Notes: generated by a model not told the origin, from the letters alone. A DNA stretch of 64,000 bases from Brassica napus (GCF_020379485.1 NC_063450.1:30976137-31040136), one strand, 5' to 3'; shown: positions 25,301 through 38,317, counted from the first letter of the stretch. Made by a program: numbers and translations.

Positions 25301-26251
25301 GGCCAATAGACAAAAGTATACATATATCCTCTTGGGTTAGTGTGATTAATGGATATATACATGTATATGTTTCTCAAGGAAGTTTAAGAGATAACATCAC
25401 TTGTGCTAGTGTTTTCTTTCTTTTCCACATGTTTTAATGAATCAAATTATGGCGGCATACAATTGATCCTCTTGCTTCTTCAGTGAACTCAAATTTTCCT
25501 TTTTGTTGGAGCAATTCGTTGCTGCCCTATATTACCCTGAAAATATTTTCTATAGAGGATTCAATGAAGCTTTCCTTCAACGGCCGGCTAGAAAGTTTTT
25601 TTGGATTCTTCAAAGGTGGACGTATGTAGTCTATGATTTTATTGAAGGCACTGATTTTTTTTATCAGGAGCTTGCAGTGACGTTTCGATGTGGCCCAATA
25701 GCAGTGATGAGGTAGATTGTGGATCCATTGGTCACTACCTATTCATGTGTGGATCGTGTCGAAACATATGAATTTTCGGTAAATTTTAATCAAAGATGTA
25801 AATGATGGGAGAATGGACCTCTCTAACATCACTTGTAATGCCTGTTTTGTGAGTTTCCTATTAATGAAAGAGCTAAAAATGCATTAATTACGGAAGACCA
25901 TTGTCTTGTCGTTTTTCCAAAGGCATATCAATCTAATTATGAGACGGGAATGGTCCATGTCCCCTCTATAAAAATATTATAATATATTTAGAAACATAGT
26001 TTACTGATATTAAATAACTTTTGGTATTTCTAAAAGATAGATCTTTGACTCGACACTTTCCGATAACTTGTTAAAATTATTAGTCAAAACTCATACCGGA
26101 ATAGATATTAATGGACTATTAATATTGTTTCACCTATAAATACTGATACATATCAAATTTGTGGAAATATAAAAAAAAAATAAAGATCGTATAAGAAAAC
26201 AAACTTGTCCGAACAAAAAAACAAATAACATATCAGTGTTGATAAGGGCTG
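25301..26251. other. No gene recognised between retroelement fragment and ARF
   Basis: A 70-codon frame at 25503-25715 is unassigned. The segment 26160-26251 immediately precedes the ARF start and probably holds its leader or promoter. No clear TATA box or auxin-response element stands out. Confidence 0.4.
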
Positions 26252-28745
26252 ATGGCGAGTGACCAAATCATGCATGGGCAACCTGAATTTTTAGGTATAA
26301 GTGAGGAATTTTTGGTTTTGAGTTTGTTTTTCAATTGATAAAAAATATTATCTGTAATTATATTTTGTCTACTGATGAAAGCAATAACTATATGTATTGT
26401 CAATTATGTAAGTTATGTGCTGGTCCTCTGTTTGATCCTCCAAAAGTTGGAGAAGAGATATATTATTTTCCTCAAGGGCATATAGAACATGCAATATTTT
26501 ATTTTCAAACTTATTATATTCTTTCGCTTATGTTTTGATTTAAAAACTTATCCAAAAACTTGATGGTCTAACCAGCTAGCTAGATATATGGACGATGAAC
26601 TTTGTCAGCTAAAACCAAATTTTGATATTCCTTCAAAAATTCGCTGCAATGTTTTTAGTATCAAGCTCAAGGTATGTTTCATTTATTATTTATGTTTCTT
26701 ATTTATTAAATGCACATGAGCTATACTTACTTACTGTAAATGGTATTGTTTTGGGTATATTTTATGTATGGTCTTTGGTAGAGACTACAACAGATGAAAT
26801 TTATGCAGAAATTTCTTTATTGCCTGATATATCTGTGAGTGGCAAAATAATAATTTATTCCTTTAATAAATTAATTTCAGGTCTTCTTAATATCTCTTTA
26901 ATTAATATTAAGAATTCTTTTTTTTTTAGGAAGTTGAAATCCCAACTCCTAAACCTGAAAACAACATACAAAACATTAACTATTTTACTAAGGTGTTAAG
27001 TGCTTCTGATACCAGTAAAAAGGGTAGTTTTGTTTTGAATAAAAGACATGCAATTGAATGTCTTCCTCTGCTGGTATTAACACTGACTTACATTGACCCA
27101 AATTGTAAAATTTTATATAACATTTTGTATCAAATAATTTTTTAGGATACATCCAAGCTAACACCAAGTCAAGAGGTAATTGCTAAAGATATGCATGGTC
27201 ATGAATGGAAATTTAAACACACTTTAAGAGGTAACAATTTATTTTTTGATATAAAAATTGGTGAGTATTGATTTTTTTTTTGTCAACCGAGTATTGATTA
27301 TTAATCTTTATTTTCTGGAAAATAATCAACTAGGTACACCACAAAGACATCTTTTCACATCTGGTTGGAATGATTTTTCAAAAAGAAAAGATCTGGATGT
27401 TGGAGACTCTTTTGTATTCCTTCGGTATAATTTTCTTTCATTTTACATCTCATTTGTTTATTGGACTTTGGATTTTAACTATTTTTTATCACAGAGGAGA
27501 GAACGGAGAATCACGAGTTGGAATCAGAAAAGCAGCTATTCATCAACAACACAACAAACCATCATCATTAATTTCAAAACAAAGTATGCACCATGGTATA
27601 GTTGCTACTCCATTGAATGCGGTTAAAAGAAAATGTATGTTCGTTGTGTTCTATAAGCCAAGGTAAAGAAAAATATTTTATTATTAAATTAAAAATTATG
27701 AAAATAGTTTATTCAACAAATAAAATTCTATTTATTATTGATGTGATGATATCAGGTCGAGCCAATTCCTTGTCAACTTTGATAAATTTATAGATGGAGT
27801 GAATAAGAAATTTAGTATAGGCTCCAGATTTTTGATGAAGTTTGAAGGAAGAGATTTTAATGAAATAAGGTAAATCTTGAAATTTATTTTAGTTTTTCGA
27901 AATATGATTAATTACAAAAATGATTTTACTATACTAGATACTATGGAACAATAGTAAGAGTGAGAGATTTCTCCACTCATTGGAAGGATTCAGAATGGCG
28001 AAGTCTAGAAGTAAGATTAGTACTAGCTACACTTAATAATTATATTATTTTAGAATATGTTTTTATAAAGTAACATATAACATCCACTAAATTTATTTTA
28101 TAGGTACAATGAGATGAAGCTGCAACAATTCCAAGACCTGATAAAGTATCTCCATGGGAGATCGAGCCTCTCATACATTCATCAAACATTCTCAAATCAG
28201 TTTTTCGAAAAAATAAACGTCAAAGAGAAATACATGATTTTGGTGAGTAAACGCTACTCAGTAAGTTCAAACTTCTTTGTGAATTAGTTATCATTATATT
28301 TTTTTGTTATAGGTTCAAATATGTGGGTTCCTACATTGACCCAAGGGCAAGAAATAGGACAGTCTAGCATACAGTCTTTAATGAGCTACTCTTTCCCTAC
28401 CATGTCCAAGCCAAACTACAATGAGCAAATGGTTCAAGCAGTGAAAGAAACGCCAACCACCACCGCGACTACTAGGTACAAATTGTTTGGAGTTGATCTA
28501 CCAATTCCCGCAAAAACAAAGGATCCCATTGAACCAATTGAATCATATAAAAAATCTAAAATTTCTAAAATCTTTGTAGAAGAAAAGGTTGACGACATCC
28601 AAACTAAAAGTCATACTAAGGTATAAAATAGATCACCATCTTCTTATTTTTTTACTTATTAGTCAAGTTTAAAACTATTTATTAGGTACAACAAAAACAT
28701 GGGTTTTCATAAGAAGTATGTTATTAATTAGATAACTTTAATGTG

Positions 28746-28778
<33 letters not shown>

Positions 28779-29271
28779 CCATATTTTATTTTGATCATAG
28801 ATTTTTAATGCATAATGTATATTTTAAATAGACTTAGATGACTATAAAGTTCATATGCTTTTGATATGGTTACTGATCAGGTTTGTATGGAAGGTGCCAT
28901 AGAAAGAACTGTGGATTTAACTTTTTTTTTATGGATACAATCAGTTGATCGAAGAACTAGAAAGAATCTTTGATATCAAAGGCAAGTTGCACACGCACAA
29001 TCAATGGAAAATATTTTTCATAGACGCTGATGGTGATACAATGGTTTTTGGAGATGATCTGTGGCTGTAAATGCTAGTTTTCTTTTTCTTAACATTTGGC
29101 AAAATTTAGTGAGTATTTATAATTTTTTGTAGCAAATTTTGCAATATGGCGAAGGAAATATTCATATGTTCAAAAAACGATGCCAAGATAGGGAATGCAT
29201 ATAACAAATTCCCCGAAGGTGACCCAACATCAACAACAAAATTCTTACCACCAGATGTCAACAACAATTAA
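26252..29271 (+). pseudogene. Auxin response factor, ARF12-like clade, disrupted
   Basis: ARFs bind auxin-response promoter elements through a B3 domain and pair with Aux/IAA proteins through a C-terminal PB1 domain. I trace 14 exons: 26252-26294 (uncertain), about 26382-26490, 26576-26671, 26784-26834, 26930-27073, 27146-27230, 27334-27424, 27495-27662, 27756-27869, 27938-28010, 28104-28242, 28313-28620, 28881-29066, 29133-29271. Landmarks are [20 protein letters not shown] (dimerisation region), FTKVLSASDTS and [16 protein letters not shown] (B3), [18 protein letters not shown] (ARF domain), and LIEELERIFDIKGKLHTHNQ (PB1). Two lesions break it: TGA at 28110-28112 where the family has Trp in the VQWDE motif, and an extra T in the T9 run at 28922-28930 that shifts the PB1 frame. 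Exon 1 to exon 2 is out of phase with any acceptor I can find. A truncated DNA-binding product remains possible. Confidence 0.88.
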
Positions 29272-29549
29272 AGAGGGTTTTGGTTTTAAAAAGTAAACTT
29301 GCTTATTTTATAATGTATTAAAAATAATACTGGAAATGTGTGTGACTTAAAACTTCAAAGTATATTATGGAGTGCTTTGGCATTTAGTGATTGATGTTTT
29401 GTCTATCGACTAAAGTTTTAAATGAAACAAATATCTCTGTTTTTGTTTTTATTTTAAATATTTTGTTGACATGTTTAGTATTATGGGTGAATATCATATG
29501 TATGTTTTCACCATTCATAAAAAAAAAAAAAAAATTTGACCAATAAATT
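29272..29549. other. ARF 3' flank, poly-A tract
   Basis: Probable 3' UTR and downstream of the ARF copy. A run of about 16 A lies near 29519-29534. No coding sequence seen. Confidence 0.4.
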
Positions 29550-31530
29550 TATGCAATGTGAGCTATAAAATATTCTCCAAGGTTTTATGCCAAAGACTGA
29601 AGAAAATTTTACTTGAATGCATCTTGGAAACCCAATCACCCTTTGTTGCAGGTCAGGAAATCTCAGATAATACAATGATCACTCAGGAGATGTTCCATGC
29701 TCTTACAACAAAACCAGGTGGAAAAAACAAGTGAATGGCCATCAAAACTGATATGAGCAAAGCATATAATCGCATTAAGTGGATTTTAATTCAAAAAGTT
29801 ATGGAAAATGGGATTTTCTTAAACTTAGATTAACTGGATCATGCGTTGTGTTTCTTCTATTAAGTATCAAGTGCTCATGAACGGCCAGCCCAGGGAAACC
29901 ATTGTCCAAGAGAGAGATTTACGTCAAGTATATCCTTTGTCTCCTTTCATTTTCATATTATGGGTAGGAGAACTCGTTAGCCTTCTAACTCACGCAGAGA
30001 ACCGGGGATGTGCGTTTCACGTGTTAACCCTCCGGTGTCTCACTTTCTATTTGCTGATGATAGTCTTTTCTTCTATGAGGCGGAGCCCTGTTAATGTGAT
30101 GAGGTTATGAGAGCAGTGAAGATTTAAGGAAAAGCATCGGGTCAATGTATTAACTTTGAGAATTCGTCGCTTCTTTTTGGCAAAAAGGTTCCCGGGAGTA
30201 TGAGGCAAGAAATAAAGTCGACTTTGGATATGGACAATGAAAGAGGAATGAGAAATTATTTGGGGATTCCAAAGGATATAAGTGGATTGAAGTGCAAGCT
30301 ATTTGCGTTCTTAAAGGAAAGAATTGATCATAGAGTCAATGGATGTTCAGCTAGATGGTTAACAAAAGTGGGAAGGATATTCTTATAAAGGCTATAGCTT
30401 TAGCATTTCCAACATATGTCATGTCCAGTTTTCTACTCCCGTTGAGTATTTTTGAAAAATTAGCAAGTGTCATTGCACGCTTCTAGTGGAGCTCGAATCC
30501 GCCCGAACGAGGAATGCACTAGGCAAAGTGGGAAAAATTGTGTTGTTCAACAGAGAAAGGTGGCATCGGATTCAGACTAATTCATGAATTTAATATGGCT
30601 TTCTAGCAAAATAACTGTAGAGATTGATACGATTCTCAGATTCTCTTTTTTGCGAGAGTTCTCCGTGGAATGTACCATTGTCTATGCTCACCTTTGTGAA
30701 CAGAAACTGTGGAGTCCTTCTTACCTTTGGACGATTTTGATGGAAGTTAGACCTATATTGACCTTAGGGATCAGATAAAAGGTGCATTCAGGGTTTCATA
30801 TACGAGTATGGGAAGATCCTTGGATCCTTACGCTCGCTGCTAGAACAGCTCGGCCTAATGTGCAAGTGGTTTATCCATGCATGACAATGAGTGAATTTAT
30901 ACATGGTATACCAAAAGAGTGGAATGTAGAAATACTGGAAATTTGGTTGCTCATGAAAATATACTGCTCATTTGGAGTTTGGCCATAAGCCAATCCAATA
31001 GAAGATGAAAAATATAGCTGGAACTATACGAAAAGTGTGATGTATACGGTTAATCAGGATATTAGGTTTCAAGGAATATCCTTAATCATGATCTTGAAGT
31101 AATGATAACAAAGCCCAGTATCACAAAGCTCCAATCCTTTGCTTGGGAAATCAATGCTTCATAAAAAATGGGCATCTAATATGGCAGATGGTATCTGGAT
31201 ACTTAGCCGTCATGAAAAATTTAACATGTCGTCATATGAGACAGCGATGTGATAATCACCGCCCTAGATGTGGAGAACCTGACGAATCAGTTAATCATGT
31301 GATTTTTGAATGCCCACCTACCTTACAAACTTTGGGCTCTCGCTTCGACACCATTGTGTCCAAGCATTTTTCCAATAACAAGTGTATTCTCCAATATTTG
31401 TTTCCTTTCCACTACCTTGTTCGACCATGTGAGGAATTTCCTGCAGATGTTTCAGTATTCCAACCAGTGAAGTACTTAGATGTCCTTGACGGAACTTTAA
31501 TGCAGATTATTTGGTTGGTGAGTAATATAT
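29550..31530 (+). pseudogene. LINE (non-LTR retrotransposon) reverse-transcriptase fragment
   Basis: Frame-shifting pieces give the plant L1-type RT in order: a segment with SKVLCQRLKKIL and FVAGQEISDN (about 29570-29690), KTDMSKAYNRIKW with the first catalytic Asp (about 29750), RQVYPLSPFIF (about 29925, normally RQGxPLSP), FADDSLFFYE with the Asp pair (from 30050), and a zinc-binding RVT domain tail (CGEPDESVNHVIFECPP, about 31270-31320). ORF1, the endonuclease and the start of RT are absent, and many stops and shifts are present. It lies just downstream of the ARF copy in the same orientation. Confidence 0.85.
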
Positions 31531-32355
31531 GAAATAGATTTTAACTATATATCTGCGTAAGAATGTGTTCATCTCATAATACAAACCATAAGTTTTGAAT
31601 CAATTGTAATTTTTTTTACAGGATTTCAACAAATTCCTATTGATGACATAACCTATTGATTTAGTTTTTAAAAAAGCAGCTACCATTTATGATTGCAGTT
31701 TGTGTTTTTGTTATCAATTTAAGTTCAGTGTTTAACTTATTCTTAAGTGCTATGATTTTAGAATTGAACCTAAGAGTACCAAATTTGTCTGAGACATACT
31801 TAGGAGGATTCAAAGAAATTCATATTTTGGCGGACTGGTTTTAGTGGTTTTCCATTTAGCTGTTAACTTAAGACGACGATTAAAATATTCAATCGATTGA
31901 CTATTATAAAAAGTTAGAAATATTAACCTGAATTTTGATGACCAATTTTCGCTTCTTTGATACGAATCATTTGGACATGTTGATGTAGGATCTTCAATTT
32001 CGGTAACTTATCATGTTGATGTCGGATCTTCTATGTCGTATCGTCGATGAAGATGAAAGTTGAGAGAAAAGCAATTATTACTTGGTTGAAATGAGTTGCC
32101 ATTGGAGTGAAATTGAATCTCATGTTAGAGCTTCCCAAATCGATTGAATTGTGTGACTGGATAACTTAATCCCCTTTTGAATCGATTTTGGGAAACGAAA
32201 AGATCTTTGTCATTGTAACCAAATAGAAGGCTTCAGACTCAAAAGGATCATTATAGGCCCAAAAAATTAGTCCCATCATCTATAGGTGATTTTTTTGGCC
32301 CAAATGTTTTGTAAGAATTTGCTTGACCCATGAATAAACAATATATATAAAAATA
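31531..32355. other. No gene recognised
   Basis: Spacer between the two LINE fragments. Two similar short blocks (catgttgatgt.ggatcttc) at about 31977 and 32013 form a small direct repeat. Nothing codes convincingly. Confidence 0.4.
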
Positions 32356-33715
32356 TTATCGGTAACTTGGGAAAAGCTCACTAGAGAAAAATCTGGACCA
32401 AAGAAAGTGTGACTAATACTGCGTAAACACTCCATTATTGAAAATGTGTTTGATGTCTTGGGTATGTGTTGACCTCCTCCAGATTTTATAATAGTTTCCG
32501 AAGAAAATGTGTTGTATGTCTTGGGAAAAGCTCACTAGAGAAAAATCTGGAGGAGGTCTTGGTATTCGCGATGTACACGATTTCAAATAGCCCTTCTCGC
32601 TAAACTATCATGACGCATCCTGACTCGAACAGACAGTCTACTTGCCGGCCTTCTCCTTCAAACGGTTGTCTGCCCCACAACGGTCTTTCACGGTTGGAAG
32701 AGTGTTTTACTTGGAAGAGATTTACTGGAATCAAGACTAGGGAAGGTTATTGGCAATGTTGTAGGGGAAGATTCCCATCCATCCCTTCGGCCCAAGCAGG
32801 GAGCGTGATCAAGACATTGTTGTAGCATACTTACTAACACAAGACTCCTCTTGGTGGTTACAGAGTAAGATAGAGGAACTCTTCCCTGATCAGGTGATCC
32901 TCATTACCCGCATTAGACCTAGCTTGACGGGGGCCGAGGACTCTTTTTGCTGGTATTGCATGAAGTCTGGCTCATATTCCTTCAAGTCTGAATATTTGGC
33001 ATGGAAGGAAATGCTGGAAGCTCACATTACAGCACCTACGACTACAATAGATATGGATTGGATAAAATGTGTATGGTCAGTCATCACATCACCAAAGATT
33101 AAGTTCTTCTTTTGGAAACTTTTTTGGGGAGCTTTGCCTATTGGAGCCAATCTCGCAACGCGTGGCTTGTCAGCATCTTCAGCTTGTCCTCACTATGGAC
33201 AACCCGAGACTGCCCTTCACCTCTTCTTCTACTTTCCTTTGCTATGCAAGTTTGGTCATCAACGCCCCTCAGACACACCTTTAATGCGATCTCCCATCTC
33301 TCACTACCATCGAATATACAAGAATCTTTATCTCTGGCATGTCTCCCACCAACCGGACTGTTTTTGGCTCTCCCTCCTTGGATCTTTTAGTTCATCTAGA
33401 CAGCAAGACCTTGGATCTTTTAGTTCATCTAGACAGCAAGAAATCAGCTGATCTTCGAAAACCGGCATATAACGGCTCAATCTACTATCTCCAATGCCTT
33501 ATCGGCAGCTAGGGAGTGGAAATTACCGCAGCAAGATTCTGGTTTCCCAAAAAGAAGTTTCTTATCATCATTTGAGCAGGGTCCCGCTACCACCTCTCAC
33601 GGTGACATGTAATACAGATGCATCATGGTCAAAAGAAACAGGTACGGCATGGCTAGAATTGTGTTTTGAATCTCTGCAACCGCACATCAGTAAATGCTGC
33701 TCAAAATCCCTTCTC
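32356..33715 (+). pseudogene. Second LINE fragment: RT C-terminus, zinc domain and RNase H start
   Basis: A segment SWEKLTREKSGGGLGIRDVH (about 32520-32575) marks the end of a plant LINE RT. At 32894-33250 the zf-RVT domain is readable (KSGSYSFKSEYLAWKEM, KIKFFFWKLFWGALP, ACPHYGQPETALHLFF). From about 33600 the start of an RNase H domain appears (VTCNTDASWSKETGTAWLE), broken off soon after. Frameshifts and stops lie between. A 31-bp tandem duplication (ggatcttttagttcatctag) occurs at about 33390-33445. The block cttgggaaaagctcactaga also occurs twice (about 32366 and 32520), which suggests rearrangement. Confidence 0.8.
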
Positions 33716-34008
33716 TCTGTATCATCGTCTATAACAACAAAGAGAAAAGAAAAACGGAAAATTGCCAAATATGACTCACAACTTGATTTCAAACACAAAA
33801 GTAAACCCAAACTTGAATCAAATGCAAAAGTAAACCCAAACTCTGTATCATCGCCTATAACAACAAAGAGAAAAGAAAAAAGCAGTTTGCATCTTACAGT
33901 CACCCGAAATCAATTGGAGCCCAGTGTGTGGCGGAGTTAAAGAGAAAGAGAGAAATTGAACGTTTTCCAAAAATAGAGCGGCTCCCACTTAGATATCTTT
34001 TTAATGTA
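33716..34008. other. No gene recognised; internal direct repeat
   Basis: A 148-codon frame (33494-33940) runs on from the LINE fragment but its last 70 codons are a lysine/serine-rich direct repeat (ataacaacaaagagaaaaga at about 33731 and 33857). I do not consider it a gene. Confidence 0.5.
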
Positions 34009-34600
34009 CTAGGGTAAACCCGTACTAAGGGCGGAAATCAAATGAAAAATTGTTAATTTTTTTTAAAAAAAAATTATACATAATTAAAAATATTTAATCC
34101 TTAATAAAAGTGATTCTTTGCTTTTGTTGTTTTTGTTAAAAATATAATTTTATAACTATTTTCATTGTAAATGTTTGTTTTAATTTAATCAGATAATTAA
34201 GTAAATAAGCTATCCGAATTTACAGTTAAAGTTACATACATGAATTATTTATCTCTATTATACATTTATACGTGTTTATAATCCATTGATTAGATAATAG
34301 AAAAAGTGAATTGATATAAATTTATTTTTAAAAATTAGCTACACTGTATAATAATTTAATATTTATCGTTACGGTTGAAAAAATATTATACATATTTAAA
34401 TTTTTACCAAATAAACTATATCATCCAAACTGATTAGGATTTTAAAACAAATATTATTATTAGTTTTGAAAGTATAATGGGTACATTGGTTCCAAATACA
34501 TTTGACTATTTTTATTTACTTTACAAATTTACAATGATTATGATTTTAATTTTTTATCAGGTAGTCCTATTTTATTTAATAATATATATTTTATTTGAAA
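34009..34600 (-). mobile_element. Helitron 3' terminus; 5' limit not found
   Basis: ACTAGGGTAAACCCG at 34008 followed by gggcggaaatc and very AT-rich DNA looks like a minus-strand Helitron 3' end (CTAG at 34009-34012). The hairpin is poor and the 5' end could not be located; the right coordinate is nominal. Confidence 0.35.
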
Positions 34601-35160
34601 GATATCTTGTGTACGGCCATGGATGTTTCATCATCAACTGAGTGAATCACAAAGTAGAAGCATAGGTACTTAGAATCAGAAAACTACAGTAAGAAGCTAA
34701 ACTCTTAACATAATCACCAGAATATATCTCATCTTAAATTGCAAAATAATGTAACCTCCACTTGCTTTCTTCAATCATTCCATATCTTCACCTTTATCAG
34801 TAGTAAAATCTGTCTAAGCAACGTAAAAGAAAGGACGTGGTCTCGAAGGTTTTATGGGAGCCATTTACTTTTAGTATCATGCTCTTGTACTCAGTTCTCT
34901 TGTTGTTTTATTCTATCGGTTTCAGTTTGTAAATGAATGTATGTATACCATTAAATAAGTTTAACGTTCATTATTATAGATAGTGGAAGCTTTCAAGTGA
35001 TTGAGCCAGCAAAACAAAACTGGACTCAATGTAACATAATCTAAAAGGGAGACATATGAAAGTAGAAGGAATCAAAACTTGTGCGGATCTTAGCCACTGG
35101 ATACCAACTGCATGAACTTCTCGATTTGTTTATAATAAAAACCAACGGTGCACCTATTAT
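34601..35160. other. No gene recognised
   Basis: A 65-codon plus-strand frame at 34739-34936 has no recognised family. It may contain the 3' remains of the minus-strand OB-fold gene, but nothing can be aligned by eye. Confidence 0.4.
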
Positions 35161-35331
35161 TAAGCTCCTTGAGTTTGCATGATCTTGGTGGCAGTATAAG
35201 CATCAGATTGGTCCCATACTCCTTTATGATGGGGACCTCAAGCAAGGAACGCCTTACTTGTCTCACCCGGAGACATTGTTTTTCCAGTTATGGATGTCCA
35301 TAAGCCTCATTCCTTCAACATGATCTCCCCT

Positions 35332-35775
35332 GCAGTGGTCTCCTTGTCAAAATAGATGTGGGTTCCCGAAGTGGCATTAAGGAACAGACGGCCTGACAGC
35401 AACAGTTTAATCAATGTACGTAATAGTTTTATTAACTACATATTACTAATCAGTGGTGTGGAGAACTGAATACCTCCAACCATCTTCGGGTTAATGTTTG
35501 TTGCAACGATCGCTTTTGAATCAACACGCATGCCTTCAAGTTTTTGGAAAGCAACTGCTTGTGCGTCGAATATACTCAATGTCACAATCAAATCACTGCA
35601 AATGCGGTGCAGTTAGTGATATAATAAAACTTCTGCTCATACGTTATAATGTAAGATAATGCAAAATGATGAGATAGGATTTATCTATCCAGTTTGATAG
35701 TGACCATGACGTGATTTTTCTCCTCCGGAGGATCACTCACAGTACTCTTCACCGCAGTTATCTCACCTACAACGT
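35332..35775 (-). pseudogene. RPA70-like OB-fold protein, fragment of three exons
   Basis: Minus-strand exons can be read at 35775-35685 (DVVGEITAVKSTVSDPPEEK then HVMVTIKLD), 35595-35474 (SDLIVTLSIFDAQAVAFQKL, later ATNINPKMVGG) and 35392 to about 35332 (RLFLNATSGTHIYFDKETTA). Together these match the OB-fold of plant replication-factor-A-like nucleic-acid-binding proteins, which crucifer genomes carry as many dispersed copies. The first exon's donor lacks GT (it reads ATAAAT), the upstream first exon is not recognisable, and a stop follows about eight codons after the third exon's conserved segment. The complete family proteins are several hundred residues, so this is a remnant. Confidence 0.7.
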
Positions 35776-36430
35776 CTGTAAGAAGAATAATTAGAAATTG
35801 TAATCTGTTTATACCATGCTAAACAAATTAATAGATTTTCTTGCGTGTTCGTGTTAGCTAATCCAAGGAGCTCGGTTTGATTACGAAACAGGAACCCTTC
35901 TTCAGGCAGCGGAGATTCCGGTCGGTTATCTCGTCAAGTGTTGAAGACTTTTGAGTTAGCCATTTTAGAGAGAGTAGGATTGGAAAGATAGATATGGAGA
36001 TGGTTTTTACAGGAACGAAGCAGACCTTTTTATACTCGTAGCCACACCGCCTTGGAGAAGATAACGGCGTATTGATGCAGAGATCGTGTAGAAAGGAGTT
36101 AAGAAGATGGTTAATATACATAAAGAAACAATAAAACGTTGTGAGATCTTAAGGCGAACTGAATCGTCAGTCGGCTTAACAAAATAAGAATGGAAGACGG
36201 CTGAAGAAAAAAGTGGGAGTAACCCTAATTGATTACGGCTGCTGGTTCAGAGGTGGACTTTTTGTGGATTACCGGGTTTGAAAAATTAGAGTTGAATAAG
36301 ACCCAAAATTTATAAGTCTGAAGCCCAAATAATATTGTGGCGGACACGTGTCAGCCGTTTTTTCCAGGATAGCTTAGGAGTGAGATCAAGATATTTATAT
36401 ATATATATATATATTCTTTTTCATATTATA
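35776..36430. other. Upstream flank of the OB-fold fragment, no intact gene
   Basis: An 87-codon minus-strand frame at 35858-36121 may include part of the lost first exon (segment TLDEITDRNLRCLKKGSCFV), but I cannot confirm it. A (TA)n tract lies at about 36394-36413. Confidence 0.35.
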
Positions 36431-37872
36431 GCTAGAGAAAAATGATCCGTGTTAGGGGCGGTAAATATTACCTCTCCATAATCCATAATATTATGACTTT
36501 ATTTTAAAGTAGTTTTTTTTTATCAAAAAGATTAAATATGTACATTTTAAACTAAATTTTGTGCTGTATATTTTGTAACTATTTTGTATTAAACTTATCA
36601 GATAAAATAATTTTATAAATGTATTAACTTTTTGGAAAAAAAATTGTTATGAAAATTCTTTTTTTTAAAAAAACAATGTTGCCCAGAGGCCTTAGGAAAC
36701 TTTGAGCCACCCCTTCCGTATCTCTCTCTCCAAACTTAAAGCTTGAAAAGTGACGCGAGCAAGATTAGAATCTGTCTTGCTCAGTCAATTACTCAAATAT
36801 TAAACGGAAAATGATATGTCAATTTGGGTTAATCCGAGTGCCAAAAAGATTCGAATATAGTCCATGCCATTTTGTGAAATAATATGGTCACGTAAAGAAG
36901 AAATGATCCTTAATAACTCGTTGTTACCTTTCACAAAGAAGACATTATAAAGCAAGCGAAGATGTGAATGATTCACATCAATGATTTTCTTCTTAGTAAA
37001 ACTAAATTTCTATCGTATCAAATTTTTTTTTAAAAAGCTCACATGCATGTGACTAACATTTCTTGTTTGTCTATATTCCAATAGAAAATGATCCGGGTTT
37101 TTTTTGAATTTGTTTTTATTCGTTTTGTCAACTGAACTTGTTAATTTGATTAATGATATTGTCTTATGGAGTAGTTAACATGACATATGAAATGAGCTGT
37201 GATGTTCAATAATTCTCAATCCCATCGTAAATTATAATATCTCTAGTAAACAATAAAATCTTAAGAAAAAGAAGAAGGTTTTGTATTCTACTCATCCCTT
37301 CACAAAACTGAAAGCCAATCTCGATATGCCACAAGAGAGCATAGTCAATGACTCAAGTCTCAAAAGGCCAATCTATTAACGATGTCGAAATTAAATTTAA
37401 TCTAAATTGGTCAAAAAAAGATTCACTAAAGAAAGACCAAAATATTAATAAATGACGAATAGATTTCACTTTTCTATGATTAAAATTTTGAACAGAAAAG
37501 TTTTCTGTTGAAAAATAATAGATCACGAGAAGTATCCTTATTGGCTATTGCCGATAATGATATAGTGTGTGAAACCAGAGACTGATCAAGAACTGAACGA
37601 GTTGTCAACAACTTGGTGTAGTCGCGCCATATTAAACATAGAAAAATAGATTAGAACGTGTGAAATGTTGTTACGGATGTAATGTAAACCAATAAAGGAT
37701 TAGGTGAAACTACAAATGAACGATGCAGCTATTTACAAACTTTATTTAACACTTATTTAACACAAAACGATTTGTTAGATGTATAGTTTTTTTTGTCAAA
37801 TATATTGTTCGTCTCAATCTGTTTTAGAAAATTATGATATCTAAAAATAACATTTTACCAAAAAAAAAACTA
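36431..37872. other. Intergenic AT-rich DNA, possible Helitron end at 36434
   Basis: The sequence agctagagaaaaatgatccg with ggggcgg just inside resembles a minus-strand Helitron 3' end, but there is no good hairpin. No gene is recognised up to the Copia LTR. Confidence 0.35.
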
Positions 37873-38317
37873 TGATATATTTCCTTTCCCTATTATATGG
37901 TTTTATAGTTATCCGTTTTCTATTGGAATATTGCTATTTCTTAGTATATTTGGTGACCAATGAAATTAGAAATAAATGAATAATTCCTAATTTATCTCTA
38001 TCTTGATGGACGGTTGAGATTAATCTAAAGGAAACCCTAAAGATGAATTACGTCATCTCTCCACTTATAAATACATATCTTTAGATAATCATAAAGATAT
38101 CCTAAAAAGCAACAACTAACATTATAGTCGAGGCGAGAGAAACCTAAGAGTACCTAAGAAGAGATTGAGATTTTCATCTTCCATTTAGGATTCAATCCAT
38201 TCAGGAAGATTCTCAGGCAAAATGAATCCAGATAACTCTATACACATTCATATGATTCTATTATGTTATTAACCTAGATGTATAAAGATCTTAGGGTTCA
38301 TGTAAATTTAACTTACA
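37873..38317 (+). repeat. Left LTR of the Copia element
   Basis: Matches 43793-44240 along its whole length. It ends in CTTACA directly before the primer-binding site. Its first bases are decayed (TGATATATTTCC against TGTAAGGAATATTTC). Confidence 0.9.

Noticed and set aside
35677..35690. U12-type (AT-AC) intron for the OB-fold exon ending ATAAAT
   Set aside because: The U12 donor consensus (ATATCCTT) is not met, and the following acceptor is an ordinary tgcag; a decayed GT donor is simpler.
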